Source: Gilvimarinus polysaccharolyticus
GTDB taxonomy: Bacteria > Pseudomonadota > Gammaproteobacteria > Pseudomonadales > Cellvibrionaceae
DNA length: 64,000 nucleotides
Assembly: GCF_001187555.1 (NCBI RefSeq)
Contig: NZ_LFIJ01000001.1
Coordinates: 1,911,710-1,975,709 of the forward strand
Direction: 5' to 3'
Of the stretch, positions 19,442 through 28,676 are shown one piece after another. Within the stretch, counting starts at the first letter, position 1; each line of letters starts with the position of its first letter. Both the position numbers and the translations under genes were made by a program. The notes below the pieces were generated by a model, which was given only the letters and a program-made list of their open reading frames with translations, did not search any database and was not told where the DNA came from.

Positions 19442-19806
19442 AGCCAGTTCCCTACGTAGCCAACAAAATTGAACGGGAACAGCAGCTCGTAAACGATTAA
19501 CACCCTCAATAGCGGCCACCGCCAGCGCATTGCATATTCGGCGACCTGGAGCCGACTTTCAGCGTCGATAAAGGTTTCTACAAACCAGTAAACTAACCTT
19601 GGCCATCCCACGATCAGCGCGGTATAAACAATCCACCGTGAAGCCGTGAACCACCAGAACGAGACTTCGGCAAAGGTACTCAACGATCGCGCGCGCTCAG
19701 GCGATTGAATCATCCAAAAACCGAGCAACGTTAATACGATCACGATGGCCAGCGTGGCCAATATAAACGCCATGCGCTTTTTCCAGCGAGAAACGAAAGT
19801 AGTCAT
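19438..19806 (-). CDS. ICE-encoded inner membrane protein, unnamed
   Basis: 122 residues with three hydrophobic segments (AFILATLAIVIVLTLLGFW; WIVYTALIVGWPRLVYW; LLRVLIVYELLFPFNFVGY). The start overlaps the stop of the upstream gene (TAATG) and the end overlaps the TraG-N start (ATGA), so it is embedded in the transfer operon. A protein of this size and topology regularly sits between the TIGR03755-type gene and TraG-N in this ICE family. No catalytic motif is visible. Confidence 0.8.
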   Translation of the reverse strand: MTTFVSRWKKRMAFILATLAIVIVLTLLGFWMIQSPERARSLSTFAEVSFWWFTASRWIVYTALIVGWPRLVYWFVETFIDAESRLQVAEYAMRWRWPLLRVLIVYELLFPFNFVGYVGNWL

Positions 19807-21158
19807 TAGTTTCTCACCCCACCACTGAATGGCTGGATATCAGGCGAGGCTGAGCGGCCTATCGCGGCGCCGGCGTCTCCCGAACTCATACGCGCTGAGC
19901 GTCGTTCCATGAGCACCTGAGCTGTTTTAGCGAATACCCGTTGTTTGACGTTTTGCTCATACAGAATGCCGTCAATCTCGGATTGCAGACGGGCCAGTAC
20001 CTTATCCGCTTCTTTTTGGTATTCCGCATTGGCCGCGACATTGGGTTCTTGCCGGCCGGCCTTGATCAGATCCATGGACACGAGTGCTTTTTCAACCGTC
20101 CGGGCAAGTGCAAGTTCGGTGGCCAAGCGGGCACCTAGAATGGATCGCTCGGCCGTACTGCTTTCTTCTCGCAACGCGCGAATCAAATCTTCGGTGACCA
20201 TAATGCCCATGCCAGGCGCGCTGATATTATCGAGTTCATCCTTGGTGGGCTGGCTCGACATTCCGACTAGGGCACCCAACTCTGGGGCGATGTATTCGCG
20301 CTCTTCTTTGATTTTTGTACGAAGGCCTTGGCCAATTTTAGTTTTAAGTTTGGGTGAACAGCTTTTGCAGACTTTCACCTCTTTCTCGCCGACCACACTG
20401 GTTACCCAGTCAACGGCATCGTCTCGGTGCGACCATAAATTTTCTATTCGGCGCTCCGTGGAGGCCGGGTTAAGGTGATCGTACCCGGCGCCAACCACGT
20501 CACCTACGGTACGAATGGGCTCTTGGTAGCGGCCCCCAAGATCGACACCACCAGGACCCTGTATGCCTTCATTGCCGGCCGTGCGCTCCACAGTTTCCTC
20601 GGCTTGCCCTGCATCCGGTTCAGATGCCTGATTGTTCCAGCTATCGCGAGTGCCGATCGACACCCAGCCATCCACGGGGTTCTCTCCGTTGGCAACATCA
20701 TTCGTCATGGCCTCGCACGATTTAACGCTTAAGTTGTACTCTTCTTTTGCGTCTACTAGGCCTTTGGTGATCAAATCGTAAATGCCCGGATTGGCTTCTT
20801 GCAGCTTTGAGATCCCCCAGCTCGCGACCAGCGTTGGAATGCTCGCGATCACATCATCGACATAACCATAAAGGCTACGCTCAGTATCACGCAGCGTGTT
20901 TTTGATTGACGCCTTTGGATCAAAGCCGGTACATACATTGCCAGCGCTCCAGCGAAACCCAACACCAAGATTTAAGTGATAGCGCTTATCGTAAGCAAAC
21001 AAATAGGGTTCGCCGCCGCCTATGTTGTAGTACAGCGCGGAATTGTCGACAGGTCGTATATCGAGATTCGCAAAATCGATGTCAGCGGCAATAGCCGGCG
21101 CGCCGATAAAAGTTGCCGCCAGTACGATGGCATGCACTCGTTTAATGATTGTACGCAT
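19806..21158 (-). CDS. Integrating conjugative element protein, TIGR03755-type
   Basis: About 450 residues, exported (signal peptide with cleavage after APAIA in VLAATFIGAPAIAADIDF), soluble, and containing GVGFRW, FDPKASIKNTL and a KVCKSC pair. Length, context and the ALYYNIGGGEPY opening agree with the periplasmic conj_TIGR03755 family of PFGI-1-like ICEs. The frame opens with a GTG at 21182 overlapping the upstream stop; the ATG at 21158 has GGGAGC in front and gives a cleaner signal peptide. Exact role in mating-pair formation is unknown. Confidence 0.82.
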   Translation of the reverse strand: MRTIIKRVHAIVLAATFIGAPAIAADIDFANLDIRPVDNSALYYNIGGGEPYLFAYDKRYHLNLGVGFRWSAGNVCTGFDPKASIKNTLRDTERSLYGYVDDVIASIPTLVASWGISKLQEANPGIYDLITKGLVDAKEEYNLSVKSCEAMTNDVANGENPVDGWVSIGTRDSWNNQASEPDAGQAEETVERTAGNEGIQGPGGVDLGGRYQEPIRTVGDVVGAGYDHLNPASTERRIENLWSHRDDAVDWVTSVVGEKEVKVCKSCSPKLKTKIGQGLRTKIKEEREYIAPELGALVGMSSQPTKDELDNISAPGMGIMVTEDLIRALREESSTAERSILGARLATELALARTVEKALVSMDLIKAGRQEPNVAANAEYQKEADKVLARLQSEIDGILYEQNVKQRVFAKTAQVLMERRSARMSSGDAGAAIGRSASPDIQPFSGGVRN

Positions 21159-21178
21159 GATTAGCTCCCGGATAGATT

Positions 21179-22231
21179 TCACATCGAACTCCCGCCGGCA
21201 TCGCCAAAATCAGCGCCGTCGGTATCCATGAAATCGTCAAAATCTTCATCGCCGTAGCTGTTCGCTTCGTTCTCGGTTAGATCAATACTAAAGATCAAGA
21301 CCGCGCCTTGTCGGGAACAGCAAGAGTACGGACGCCAGAGCAGCCAAGCGTATTGCTCGTCGGTGTCGTATTTAAAATTTGACCAACCTGACTTGGTGCC
21401 GAATATCTCTCCTTTGGTCTGATACTTGGGTACCAGCATTTGCCACTTGTGCGTTGCCATATCGTTTTCAACAATCTCCTCCGGTGGCCAACACATATCA
21501 CCACAATCTTTTTCGGGCTCGATGCGAACACGCGTGGAGTTATCAGGATCAGTCACAATGAATCCGGCACGCTGCGCCGATAACGCGGCCGCTTTCGGGT
21601 CCTCAGGATTAATCGACCAGCCACATCGTGGGTAGAGGTTGCCAAAGCGAACGGTGTTATCGCCTATGACGTTTGAGCTGGTATAGCTTTTGGTATCAAA
21701 CATATCGGGTATGTTCATATGCCAGCCGACATAATCTAGGGCCCACAGATAATAGGGTTTGTAGGCTGTAATACCCGACTTACAGATCATTTCATCGGAT
21801 GAATCATGGAGCTCTTCGTAAATTGCAACGCCCGGGTTCCCCCAGACCTCTGCTTTTTTAAACCTCAAGTGATCCATATGCTTACCCTGAGTGGTGGCAA
21901 AACCCGCTGCAAAACCAAAATATTCTGAGCTATCAACTAGGCTCTGCATTTCCGAAAACGGTGTTTTCGCGTTGCTGTAGCTTGTCACCACAAAATCCGG
22001 CACGAAATTCTTAAACCGGATGGAGTAATCAAAGTCGCAGCCCCACGGTGTACAGGTCATCCAGATGCAAATACCCACGGGCTTCCAGTCGACGCAATCA
22101 ACACATTCGACAGACGCCTGCAGAAGCATTTCCGTATCGATTTCATCGGCGCGTGCGCTGACAAAGCACAAAGTTGCCAACGCTATTAAAGCGAATTTAC
22201 GAATCACTGGTGTCCTTCCGAATGGCTTCAT
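21179..22231 (-). CDS. TraU-like conjugative transfer protein (TIGR03756-type)
   Basis: 350 residues with a signal peptide (ALIALATLCFVSARA) followed by a cysteine-rich region VECVDCVDWKPVGICIWM, which resembles F TraU and the conj_TIGR03756 family. Further cysteines (CGDMCWPPEE, YSCCSRQG) suggest several periplasmic disulphides. The neighbouring TIGR03757-type protein (thioredoxin-like) may assist folding. It is needed in F-like systems for DNA transfer and pilus function; assignment here is by similarity of layout. Confidence 0.84.
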   Translation of the reverse strand: MKPFGRTPVIRKFALIALATLCFVSARADEIDTEMLLQASVECVDCVDWKPVGICIWMTCTPWGCDFDYSIRFKNFVPDFVVTSYSNAKTPFSEMQSLVDSSEYFGFAAGFATTQGKHMDHLRFKKAEVWGNPGVAIYEELHDSSDEMICKSGITAYKPYYLWALDYVGWHMNIPDMFDTKSYTSSNVIGDNTVRFGNLYPRCGWSINPEDPKAAALSAQRAGFIVTDPDNSTRVRIEPEKDCGDMCWPPEEIVENDMATHKWQMLVPKYQTKGEIFGTKSGWSNFKYDTDEQYAWLLWRPYSCCSRQGAVLIFSIDLTENEANSYGDEDFDDFMDTDGADFGDAGGSSM

Positions 22232-22242
22232 ATAACAGCGCC

Positions 22243-22671
22243 TCAGTCATGGTTTCCTCGATAGATCATCAAAGCCTTGCGCACATTGGTGGTGCCGTAG
22301 ACGACTTGCTTTCCGTCCAGAACGATCGCAGGTACCTTCTCGATGCGATATCGGATCGCCTGCCCGAAACCCCGATAGGACTCACGAGCGGCCGAGATAT
22401 GATCCTTTCCTTGATCGCTGGCAAGCCAATCGCTCACTTTTTCGCGCACATCTTTTTCGGTGCCGGTAATAGAGGGCTTTTGGCGCTTGATCAGCTTAGG
22501 TTCGTCCAGATTCCAGAGAGTGATCTGCGCACCGGATAACCGGCTGATGGGCACACTGTGCATAGAGCTCCGGTAAAAGACTTCCACCTGAACAGGCTTT
22601 TGTGCATAACTGACTATCGATGCCACACAAAAATAAAAACACAATGCCGTTTTGTAAACTCTTAACCCCAT
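22243..22671 (-). CDS. TrbC-like/TIGR03757-type ICE protein
   Basis: 142 residues with an N-terminal signal (LCFYFCVASIVSYA) and a thioredoxin-like body: VQVEVFYRSSMH at the first strand and VPAIVLDGKQVVYGTTNVRKAL at the cis-Pro strand. The catalytic CxxC is absent, as in the F TrbC family. It lies 11 bp before the TraU-like gene, matching the TIGR03757-TIGR03756-TIGR03755 order of the family. The start overlaps the end of the upstream TraI_2_C-like gene by 10 bp. Confidence 0.85.
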   Translation of the reverse strand: MGLRVYKTALCFYFCVASIVSYAQKPVQVEVFYRSSMHSVPISRLSGAQITLWNLDEPKLIKRQKPSITGTEKDVREKVSDWLASDQGKDHISAARESYRGFGQAIRYRIEKVPAIVLDGKQVVYGTTNVRKALMIYRGNHD

Positions 22672-23042
22672 TGTGCAACCTCCCGGTCAAACAAATGTGT
22701 TGAAAATCGTGGAAGCAACCGCTCAACATTTTGAAACGGGACAAGGATGCCGACCTTGCATAAATTCACGGCGAGAAGACCGCTGGGTCTACCTCTAATA
22801 CGTTGACTGTGAAAATTACCTTGATCAACAGGGCTGCGTGCGTGCAACTGTAGTGATAAAAATTCATGTTGCGCGTCTAACCATTTGCCGGCGCAAAACA
22901 GCTTGAACGTCGTTGGTGATACGATAAATAATCCGCCTCTTACCACGTGCACGGGACTGTCATCGGCACCAATCTTAATGGCCCCATTGTCGATCGACTT
23001 TTGTAGCCACGTGATAAAAGCACAATTGTTCGTTTGCCCCAC
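22662..23042 (-). CDS. Stand-alone TraI_2 C-terminal (DUF1528-like) domain protein
   Basis: 126 residues that align with the C-terminal domain of this element's own relaxase: FITWLQKSIDNG/FLEWVKHGIQRK, VHVVRGGLFIVSPTTFKLF/LHFVEDGIFLVSPRIFQHF. The rest (LSLQLHARSPVDQ onward) covers the QKRF/L..KT region in weaker form. It has no TraI_2 HD domain, so it is a free winged-helix-like module and could bind DNA or the relaxosome. It sits between the VirB4-like ATPase and the TIGR03757-type gene, an odd place for a relaxase fragment, but remains open and in phase with the operon. Confidence 0.72.
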   Translation of the reverse strand: MGQTNNCAFITWLQKSIDNGAIKIGADDSPVHVVRGGLFIVSPTTFKLFCAGKWLDAQHEFLSLQLHARSPVDQGNFHSQRIRGRPSGLLAVNLCKVGILVPFQNVERLLPRFSTHLFDREVAQWG

Positions 23043-23058
23043 AGCACTATCTCCTTTG

Positions 23059-23256
23059 TTACACCGCTTCTATACTGGGTATTTCCCATGTTTCTCGATA
23101 AGCACCAGACGAAGCCTGCGCGCTTGCGGTTGCTTTCAGCAGCGGGCCTTTCACGCCACCCACTACTAGATAATAAATGTCATCGCGCTGTATATTGCTC
23201 GGATGACAAGGGCACATGCCGGTTTCAGTCTCTTTAAATGCAACGGTAATAGTCAT
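23059..23256 (-). CDS. Small hypothetical protein of the transfer operon
   Basis: 65 residues starting MTITVAFKETETGMCPC. It fills the gap between the VirB4-like ATPase (26 bp upstream) and the TraI_2_C-like gene (16 bp downstream) on the coding strand and has no competing frame. A CPC pair near the N-terminus and no membrane segment are all that can be seen. Support is positional; the alternative is noncoding spacer. Confidence 0.45.
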   Translation of the reverse strand: MTITVAFKETETGMCPCHPSNIQRDDIYYLVVGGVKGPLLKATASAQASSGAYRETWEIPSIEAV

Positions 23257-23281
23257 TGATCTGCCCCAGTCAAATCGTTGT

Positions 23282-26110
23282 TTATCGATGCTCTAACACT
23301 GATCGCCGGCGCGCGTCACGAAGCCTGTCAGCCAACTTGAACGCCGCTTCCACTTCAGTGCAACCGTACTCATCCATAACCAAGCGGCGTTCGCGTTTTT
23401 CTTCTTTCTCGGTACCGGCCAGCAACAAGCAAGGTGCCGGTGGCACGTTGCGAAATAGCCCCTTCATGGTGTCACCGAGGACAACGCCTTCGGTATATTT
23501 TCTTTGGACTTTCTTGGTGTTGAGCAACATGCTGCGCTCGTCGTCGGTAAACGTTTTAAATTTCTCAATTTCTTTGAGCTCTTTCGAATTAACGAACAAC
23601 ACCAGCCACCACTCGAACATGGATAAGATCTTTTCCGCTTCGTCGGGGAAGTCTTCCATGTTCTGAGTGGCCATCCACAGCCAAACGCCGGCGCGCCGGC
23701 CTAAAAGTTTTGCCAACGTCACGAGGTATTTGGCGAGCAATCGCTCAGTTGTGATTACGTGCGCTTCATCGGTTAGAGCGATGGTGTCGCGACCGTCGTC
23801 TTTGGTGCGTTTCGCTCTGGCAATGATTTGGTTCATGATGGAGATGTAGGCGACGGAGAGCTTGTCTTTGGTGTCATTGCCGCTGGCAAGGATGCCGAGA
23901 TCGATACGAATGTAATCGACATCTGGAAGCTCATCACCCTTACGATTAAACAACTCGCCAGCGAACCCATCGGTAAAGAGCTTCATCGAGTCGACCATCT
24001 CTTCGATGCGGCCGCGCTTCTCTTGTCGGTGCTCTTTGATGGCATCCAACGCACGAATAACATCTTCGGTGAGTAAGTATTCTAGGCCGGATTTCCGGCA
24101 CTCAACGGCAGAGGTCAGGATGGCTTCTTTTAGGAGGGCGCCGTCCTGTCGAGTAAATCGTTTCTCTTCCGATTCGATACAACCCGTCACCATAATTTGG
24201 GCAATGATCAGTAGCTCACCCAGTAGGTCGCGCTCGATTTTTTCAGGTTCCTCTTCAGCGCCAGCATCGCCGGCATTATCGTTTTCTTCTATCTCGATAG
24301 CCGTAATGTCTTCTGCTTTAATGATATTGCCGTTGAGGTCCACCAGCTCCAGTGCGGATTGGAACGGCGCAAGGGACGGCGCGATTCCGGGCGACAGCGT
24401 AATATCGACGGTGCTAAGGCCTTGTTGCTTAAACAGCTCAGCCAAGAGACCAAAACTATTACCAGCTTCCATCACCACGAACCGTGGGCGGTAGACGGCC
24501 ATGATGAGCATTTGCAAATACACAAGCGTGGCTGACTTACCGGCACCGGTGGGGCCGTAGAGGAACAAGTGAGCGTTACGGGCTCGATCTTCGAGGTTTA
24601 ACGGATCCACCATGAAGGGCTCACCGCCACGATTGGAAAACAACAAGCCAGGATGCCCGGTACCGGTTTCGCGACCGTAGAATGGCAGTATGTTTGCCAG
24701 GTGCTGAGCATACATAAACCGGTTGCGGCGCTTGATGTGATCCAAACGATGGTCATAGCCCATCGGGATAAACCGAAGGTAAGAATCCAATCGGTACACG
24801 TCGTCGTCACCGGCGATCAGCTCTAGGCTGTTATTGCCGAGCCAGCTGGTGACTTCATCCATTTGATGTTCTAGCTCAACATCATCGTCAGCTCGCAGCG
24901 CGATAGCGATCGATACCGGCAGAATGGTGTTACCGGTCTGCATCTGTTCACGACCGTGCTGAATCGCCCGCCTCGTGGCAGCGGCTTCTTCAGTCTGAGC
25001 CTTTGAGCGCTTTTCCATCATGTCGAGATGCTTCTTAATCGCGCTGCGCGTAGGCATCACAAACGTGATGCTCAGGATGGCGGAACTGGGAAGCTGGTCC
25101 AGTACACAGATGGTGTGGTCATTGACTTGGCGCTCTGCGCTCAACACGCCAATTTCGGGGCGGTGTGACAGACGCTCTACCTGCAGCACCGTGTGCGGCA
25201 GCCCATCGAAGTACCAATTACCGGTTTTCTTGTCTGATCGAGCCTCGGGCGAGACCACATCATCGGCCAGTGAATAATCAAACGTCGTTGCGAGTTCGTC
25301 CTTACCGACATCAACGGACGATACATACCGGTTGGATTCCAGCAGCACCTCAGTGTCGCCATCGGTCTGCGCGGGTGCCGGCCGGAACCAACGGAACAGC
25401 CAATTGCGAATGGACTCTCCGGTAAGCCGGTTGGACTTTATGCCGGCCACCTGGAGGTTCATGGTCAACTTCTTGAGGGTGTTTTCCAGCTCTTGCACCG
25501 GGTTCATGTTGCGGCGCAGCTTGATACCCCGGCTCAAGCGCCGGTAAACCACCATATAGACCCGGCGATAGTTGCCACCCCAAGGCAGCTCGTTACCGCT
25601 GGAGGAGTCAATATACAAACCCTCTGGTGCTCTCATGTCTTCCACGTGAGGCCGAAAGACATTATCGACAAACCAATCGGTGTAGGGATGCACATCACCC
25701 ACTTGCTTGGCTTGACGGCTATGAGCGTAATCGCGCACTCGGTCCGGCAAGTGCTTGAATTCGGCTTTATCCGGAAACGCAAATACTTGGCAGATCCAAG
25801 GGCTACGATCGGTACCGGGAAAGCTTTGTGTCAGAACTCGCTGAATCGCATCGCGCTGCGAGATCATGTAGTCCATCGAGCGAGCCTCGGTACTGATCGG
25901 TTTAATCTCAACGACGCCGGCAACGCTATAGCCATCTTCGAGCAGCACTGCATTGTCATCGCCGACAATGCCCAGCCATGGCAGTAGATCGCTGATACTG
26001 GCTTTATCACGGTAGCCACCTTCAAGATCCGCATCCGTTGCTGTTTTCTTGCCGAAGGGCGAACCATCGAGAAAAAGCTGCTTAAGAATGTCGAACGCGC
26101 CGGCACTCAT
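23282..26110 (-). CDS. Conjugative transfer ATPase, VirB4/TraC-like (PFL_4706/TIGR03744 type)
   Basis: 942 residues. The N-terminal half carries the SXT/PFL-type TraC region; the motor has Walker A GPTGAGKS (519-526), a Walker B-like TIALTDEAH further on and the WLWMATQN sensor stretch. It powers assembly of the pilus and secretion channel from the cytoplasmic side of the inner membrane. The start overlaps the TIGR03751-type lipoprotein stop (ATGA). Full length for the family. Confidence 0.93.
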   Translation of the reverse strand: MSAGAFDILKQLFLDGSPFGKKTATDADLEGGYRDKASISDLLPWLGIVGDDNAVLLEDGYSVAGVVEIKPISTEARSMDYMISQRDAIQRVLTQSFPGTDRSPWICQVFAFPDKAEFKHLPDRVRDYAHSRQAKQVGDVHPYTDWFVDNVFRPHVEDMRAPEGLYIDSSSGNELPWGGNYRRVYMVVYRRLSRGIKLRRNMNPVQELENTLKKLTMNLQVAGIKSNRLTGESIRNWLFRWFRPAPAQTDGDTEVLLESNRYVSSVDVGKDELATTFDYSLADDVVSPEARSDKKTGNWYFDGLPHTVLQVERLSHRPEIGVLSAERQVNDHTICVLDQLPSSAILSITFVMPTRSAIKKHLDMMEKRSKAQTEEAAATRRAIQHGREQMQTGNTILPVSIAIALRADDDVELEHQMDEVTSWLGNNSLELIAGDDDVYRLDSYLRFIPMGYDHRLDHIKRRNRFMYAQHLANILPFYGRETGTGHPGLLFSNRGGEPFMVDPLNLEDRARNAHLFLYGPTGAGKSATLVYLQMLIMAVYRPRFVVMEAGNSFGLLAELFKQQGLSTVDITLSPGIAPSLAPFQSALELVDLNGNIIKAEDITAIEIEENDNAGDAGAEEEPEKIERDLLGELLIIAQIMVTGCIESEEKRFTRQDGALLKEAILTSAVECRKSGLEYLLTEDVIRALDAIKEHRQEKRGRIEEMVDSMKLFTDGFAGELFNRKGDELPDVDYIRIDLGILASGNDTKDKLSVAYISIMNQIIARAKRTKDDGRDTIALTDEAHVITTERLLAKYLVTLAKLLGRRAGVWLWMATQNMEDFPDEAEKILSMFEWWLVLFVNSKELKEIEKFKTFTDDERSMLLNTKKVQRKYTEGVVLGDTMKGLFRNVPPAPCLLLAGTEKEEKRERRLVMDEYGCTEVEAAFKLADRLRDARRRSVLEHR

Positions 26111-26523
26111 TGGACACCTCCATCGAGGCGGTGATTAGCCGTCGGCGCTTCTCCGGGCATACCGTAGATGTCACGCGACCATAATTTGAATGGCACGGTA
26201 TAACCAGGCACGGGTAATCCATCGGTACCCACAGTGCGAGGACGTACATAGAGATAAAGCGTTGGATTCGGCAGTGTTGGAAACAGGTTATCGGTTTCGT
26301 TTTGCACTTGGCGCGTGTACGCGCTGTAGTCAGGATCTGGCTCTACCAATGCTCGGCCACCGGCCACCTGAGCGGTGCCCCCAATAGCGCCGCCACCGAC
26401 TTTTTGATCGTAGACTTCGCGCATATCAAGCCCGTCGTCTTCAGGCTCTGGTATCGTGGAGCACGCCGATAGCACGGTCATTAATCCACTAATTAAAGCT
26501 GTTCGGAGAATCCAAGGATTCAT
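26107..26523 (-). CDS. TraV-like lipoprotein (TIGR03751-type)
   Basis: 138 residues with a lipobox (GLMTVLSACSTIPEPEDD, Cys21), a GGG-containing hinge and a C-terminal half ending PVPGYTVPFKLWSRDIYG. Conj_TIGR03751 lipoproteins are the VirB7/TraV-like outer membrane component of this secretion system. The start lies inside the 3' end of the TIGR03752-type gene (35-bp overlap) and the stop overlaps the ATPase start. Confidence 0.87.
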   Translation of the reverse strand: MNPWILRTALISGLMTVLSACSTIPEPEDDGLDMREVYDQKVGGGAIGGTAQVAGGRALVEPDPDYSAYTRQVQNETDNLFPTLPNPTLYLYVRPRTVGTDGLPVPGYTVPFKLWSRDIYGMPGEAPTANHRLDGGVQ

Positions 26524-27901
26524 AGCTCACTCTCCGTGCGTTTTTGTCGTGATTGATTTGAAGATCGCGAGCAATGTGAATCGCCACCTCTTGCCCTGGT
26601 GCCACATAGATCGCATCGAATGTGTCTTGAAAGCGCTCTTCGAAAATGCCGATGGTTTTATCGAGGCCAGAAGCCGCGAGACCCCACTCGCCGTATTCAC
26701 CACGATCACCGGTGACGCTGGATACGACGGTACCGCCGTCAACGCCAGTGGTACGCAATGAGTCAGCCCGATACTTTGAATAGCCTTGGGCGGCCCCCAA
26801 AATTGTCATGAGAGACGCTTGTTTATAAGCGTCGGTAATGCGCTTGCCGCCGATACACGGAACACCTTGGCGATCTGAGATATAACCAATGTTTTTGTTT
26901 TTCTGACCCTCGCCAAAACTCGCACCAAGTGAGTCAGCGCTGGTCACTTTGCCGGGTGGCATATGATTGATCGTGCCGTCGTCAAACACGTAGGTCGCGC
27001 CGGTAAGCTCAACGGAGACACAAGAAAGCGACCAATCGCCTCGTGCAATACCGTCAAAGATCACGCCATCGAGACCGGGAATGCGGTGTCCGTTGGCGGC
27101 CATGTTGTCGGAACCTACTATCAACTTGACCGGAAACGGATCTTGCACCTGACCACCAATCGGGACTCGGCCGATCAGTGCCGTCATTGAGGTCGCATCA
27201 AAGAACGTCGATCGAGCCGGTATCGTGTACACCGGTTCGCCCGAGTCCATAGGGTTGTTAAATTCCGGCATTGAGATACTGCCCCCAGCCGCCGCTAACA
27301 ACTCTTTGGTCTGTGATACTCCAGCGCCAGTACTCAGTGTTTTTAAGCGGCGATAAGAAGGCCGTCCTTCTACGGCGGTGGTTTGTTCAAACGATGATGA
27401 TTGATGTCCATAGGAAAAAGACTCGCCATCGATTTTGTAATCAATCGTGTCGTTTGCAATTGAGGTTTTGTTGCCATTATTAAAGCCAAAATCTTTAAGT
27501 ACACCCCCTTGGTCATTCATCGAGAAGTTGCCGACTTTTAAGCTGTTTACTTTTTTCTCCAGCTTAGAGAGTTGAGCCGAGAGAGCCGAGTCGACATCAG
27601 CAATCTTGTCTGTTGATAGGTCTGTTACGCTTTTTTCTAAGGTGGAAATCTGATCGTCGCGTTGCTTGAGCTCGCGTCGTAGGTCACCGTACTGCGCTTG
27701 CACCGTGCGCAAGGTTTCCTCGGTCGTATCGCCCGAAGCGGAGTCGGTAACCGTCGGTGTGGCCGGTGCATCGGGCGCCTTCGCACCCACCGGCACGGAT
27801 GGGTTACTGGTTTGGTTGTTAATGGCGACCACGATGACAACCACCACGAGCACGGCCGCGATCATCCAAGGCATGCGGTTGGGCTGGGCTTTATTGGCCA
27901 T
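26489..27901 (-). CDS. TraB/VirB10-like protein (TIGR03752-type)
   Basis: 470 residues: one N-terminal transmembrane helix (MIAAVLVVVVIVVAI), a coiled coil (about 60-125, including LRRELKQRDDQISTLEKSV) and a C-terminal VirB10-like barrel domain with VYTIPARSTFFDATSMTALIGRVP. It should span the periplasm and link the inner membrane complex to the TIGR03749-type (TraK-like) and TIGR03751-type lipoprotein outer ring. The long coiled coil is normal for the family. Confidence 0.9.
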   Translation of the reverse strand: MANKAQPNRMPWMIAAVLVVVVIVVAINNQTSNPSVPVGAKAPDAPATPTVTDSASGDTTEETLRTVQAQYGDLRRELKQRDDQISTLEKSVTDLSTDKIADVDSALSAQLSKLEKKVNSLKVGNFSMNDQGGVLKDFGFNNGNKTSIANDTIDYKIDGESFSYGHQSSSFEQTTAVEGRPSYRRLKTLSTGAGVSQTKELLAAAGGSISMPEFNNPMDSGEPVYTIPARSTFFDATSMTALIGRVPIGGQVQDPFPVKLIVGSDNMAANGHRIPGLDGVIFDGIARGDWSLSCVSVELTGATYVFDDGTINHMPPGKVTSADSLGASFGEGQKNKNIGYISDRQGVPCIGGKRITDAYKQASLMTILGAAQGYSKYRADSLRTTGVDGGTVVSSVTGDRGEYGEWGLAASGLDKTIGIFEERFQDTFDAIYVAPGQEVAIHIARDLQINHDKNARRVSYESLDSPNSFN

Positions 27902-28676
27902 AAGGCAAGCCTCCTATTGCCAGTGGCAGTGGGTTATCGCTTATTAAATACACGGTGGTGCGATCCTCAAGTGCGCCCACTGGCCCCAGCCAGGTGTGCT
28001 GAAACGCAATGGAGTCAAAATCACCTCTTACTTGGCGCGGATCTAGCGAGACCTTAAGTGGCGTTCGATTAATCACCTCTACGGCCGTAACGTAATGACC
28101 CCAGCCACGCCAAGCGGCCACCGGCCGATAGTGATAAGTTTCACCCTCACGGCTACGGATAAGGTCGGCCACCTCGACGGTTGGCATGGGTACTTGCTTG
28201 ATAGCGTTGTTGTGCGGGGCAAGGCGCGTTGGCCCGTAGAGCGTTTGCGCGGCAAAACGCGTCAACTCAACCTGATACGGATTGTTGAGCGCTGAAGTAG
28301 CTTCATCCACTTTGCTGGGTTTTTCTGCCAGCGAAGGATTTTCAATCAGGTAGTCAGCCGGTATTGCCTCTTCAGAGGCTTCCATGTCAATCAGGTAGAC
28401 ACGTTCTTGGTTTTCACTCTGAACAATCAGTCGACCAGGAGAGCTTGGCTCCAGAGCCTTAAAGTACGCAACAGATGGATTGGCTTGAGTCGCCTCCAGA
28501 TTCTCCAGTAGCGCTGAGGGGATATCGATGCTCACGGGTTCAGGAAACACAACGCGAATCTCTTTACCGACCGGAAGAATAATGGTCACCGGATGGCCGG
28601 AATACACAAGCCGAGTATCCGCCAACGCTAACGTCGACAAGCAAAGAAGGCAGAGGGTTAACAGTGAACGACTCAC
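27891..28676 (-). CDS. TraK/VirB9-like protein (TIGR03749-type)
   Basis: 261 residues with a cleavable signal peptide (LLTLCLLCLSTLALA), then VYSGHPVTIILPVGKEIRVVF typical of TraK/VirB9 beta domains, and a C-terminal domain with YVTAVEVINRTPLKVSLDP. It forms the outer membrane ring with the TraB-like and TraV-like proteins encoded immediately downstream. It overlaps both neighbours (4 and 11 bp). Confidence 0.88.
   Translation of the reverse strand: MSRSLLTLCLLCLSTLALADTRLVYSGHPVTIILPVGKEIRVVFPEPVSIDIPSALLENLEATQANPSVAYFKALEPSSPGRLIVQSENQERVYLIDMEASEEAIPADYLIENPSLAEKPSKVDEATSALNNPYQVELTRFAAQTLYGPTRLAPHNNAIKQVPMPTVEVADLIRSREGETYHYRPVAAWRGWGHYVTAVEVINRTPLKVSLDPRQVRGDFDSIAFQHTWLGPVGALEDRTTVYLISDNPLPLAIGGLPYGQ

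Noticed and set aside
25493..25987. 164-residue plus-strand frame inside the VirB4-like gene
   Set aside because: Antisense to a clear ATPase; no supporting features.
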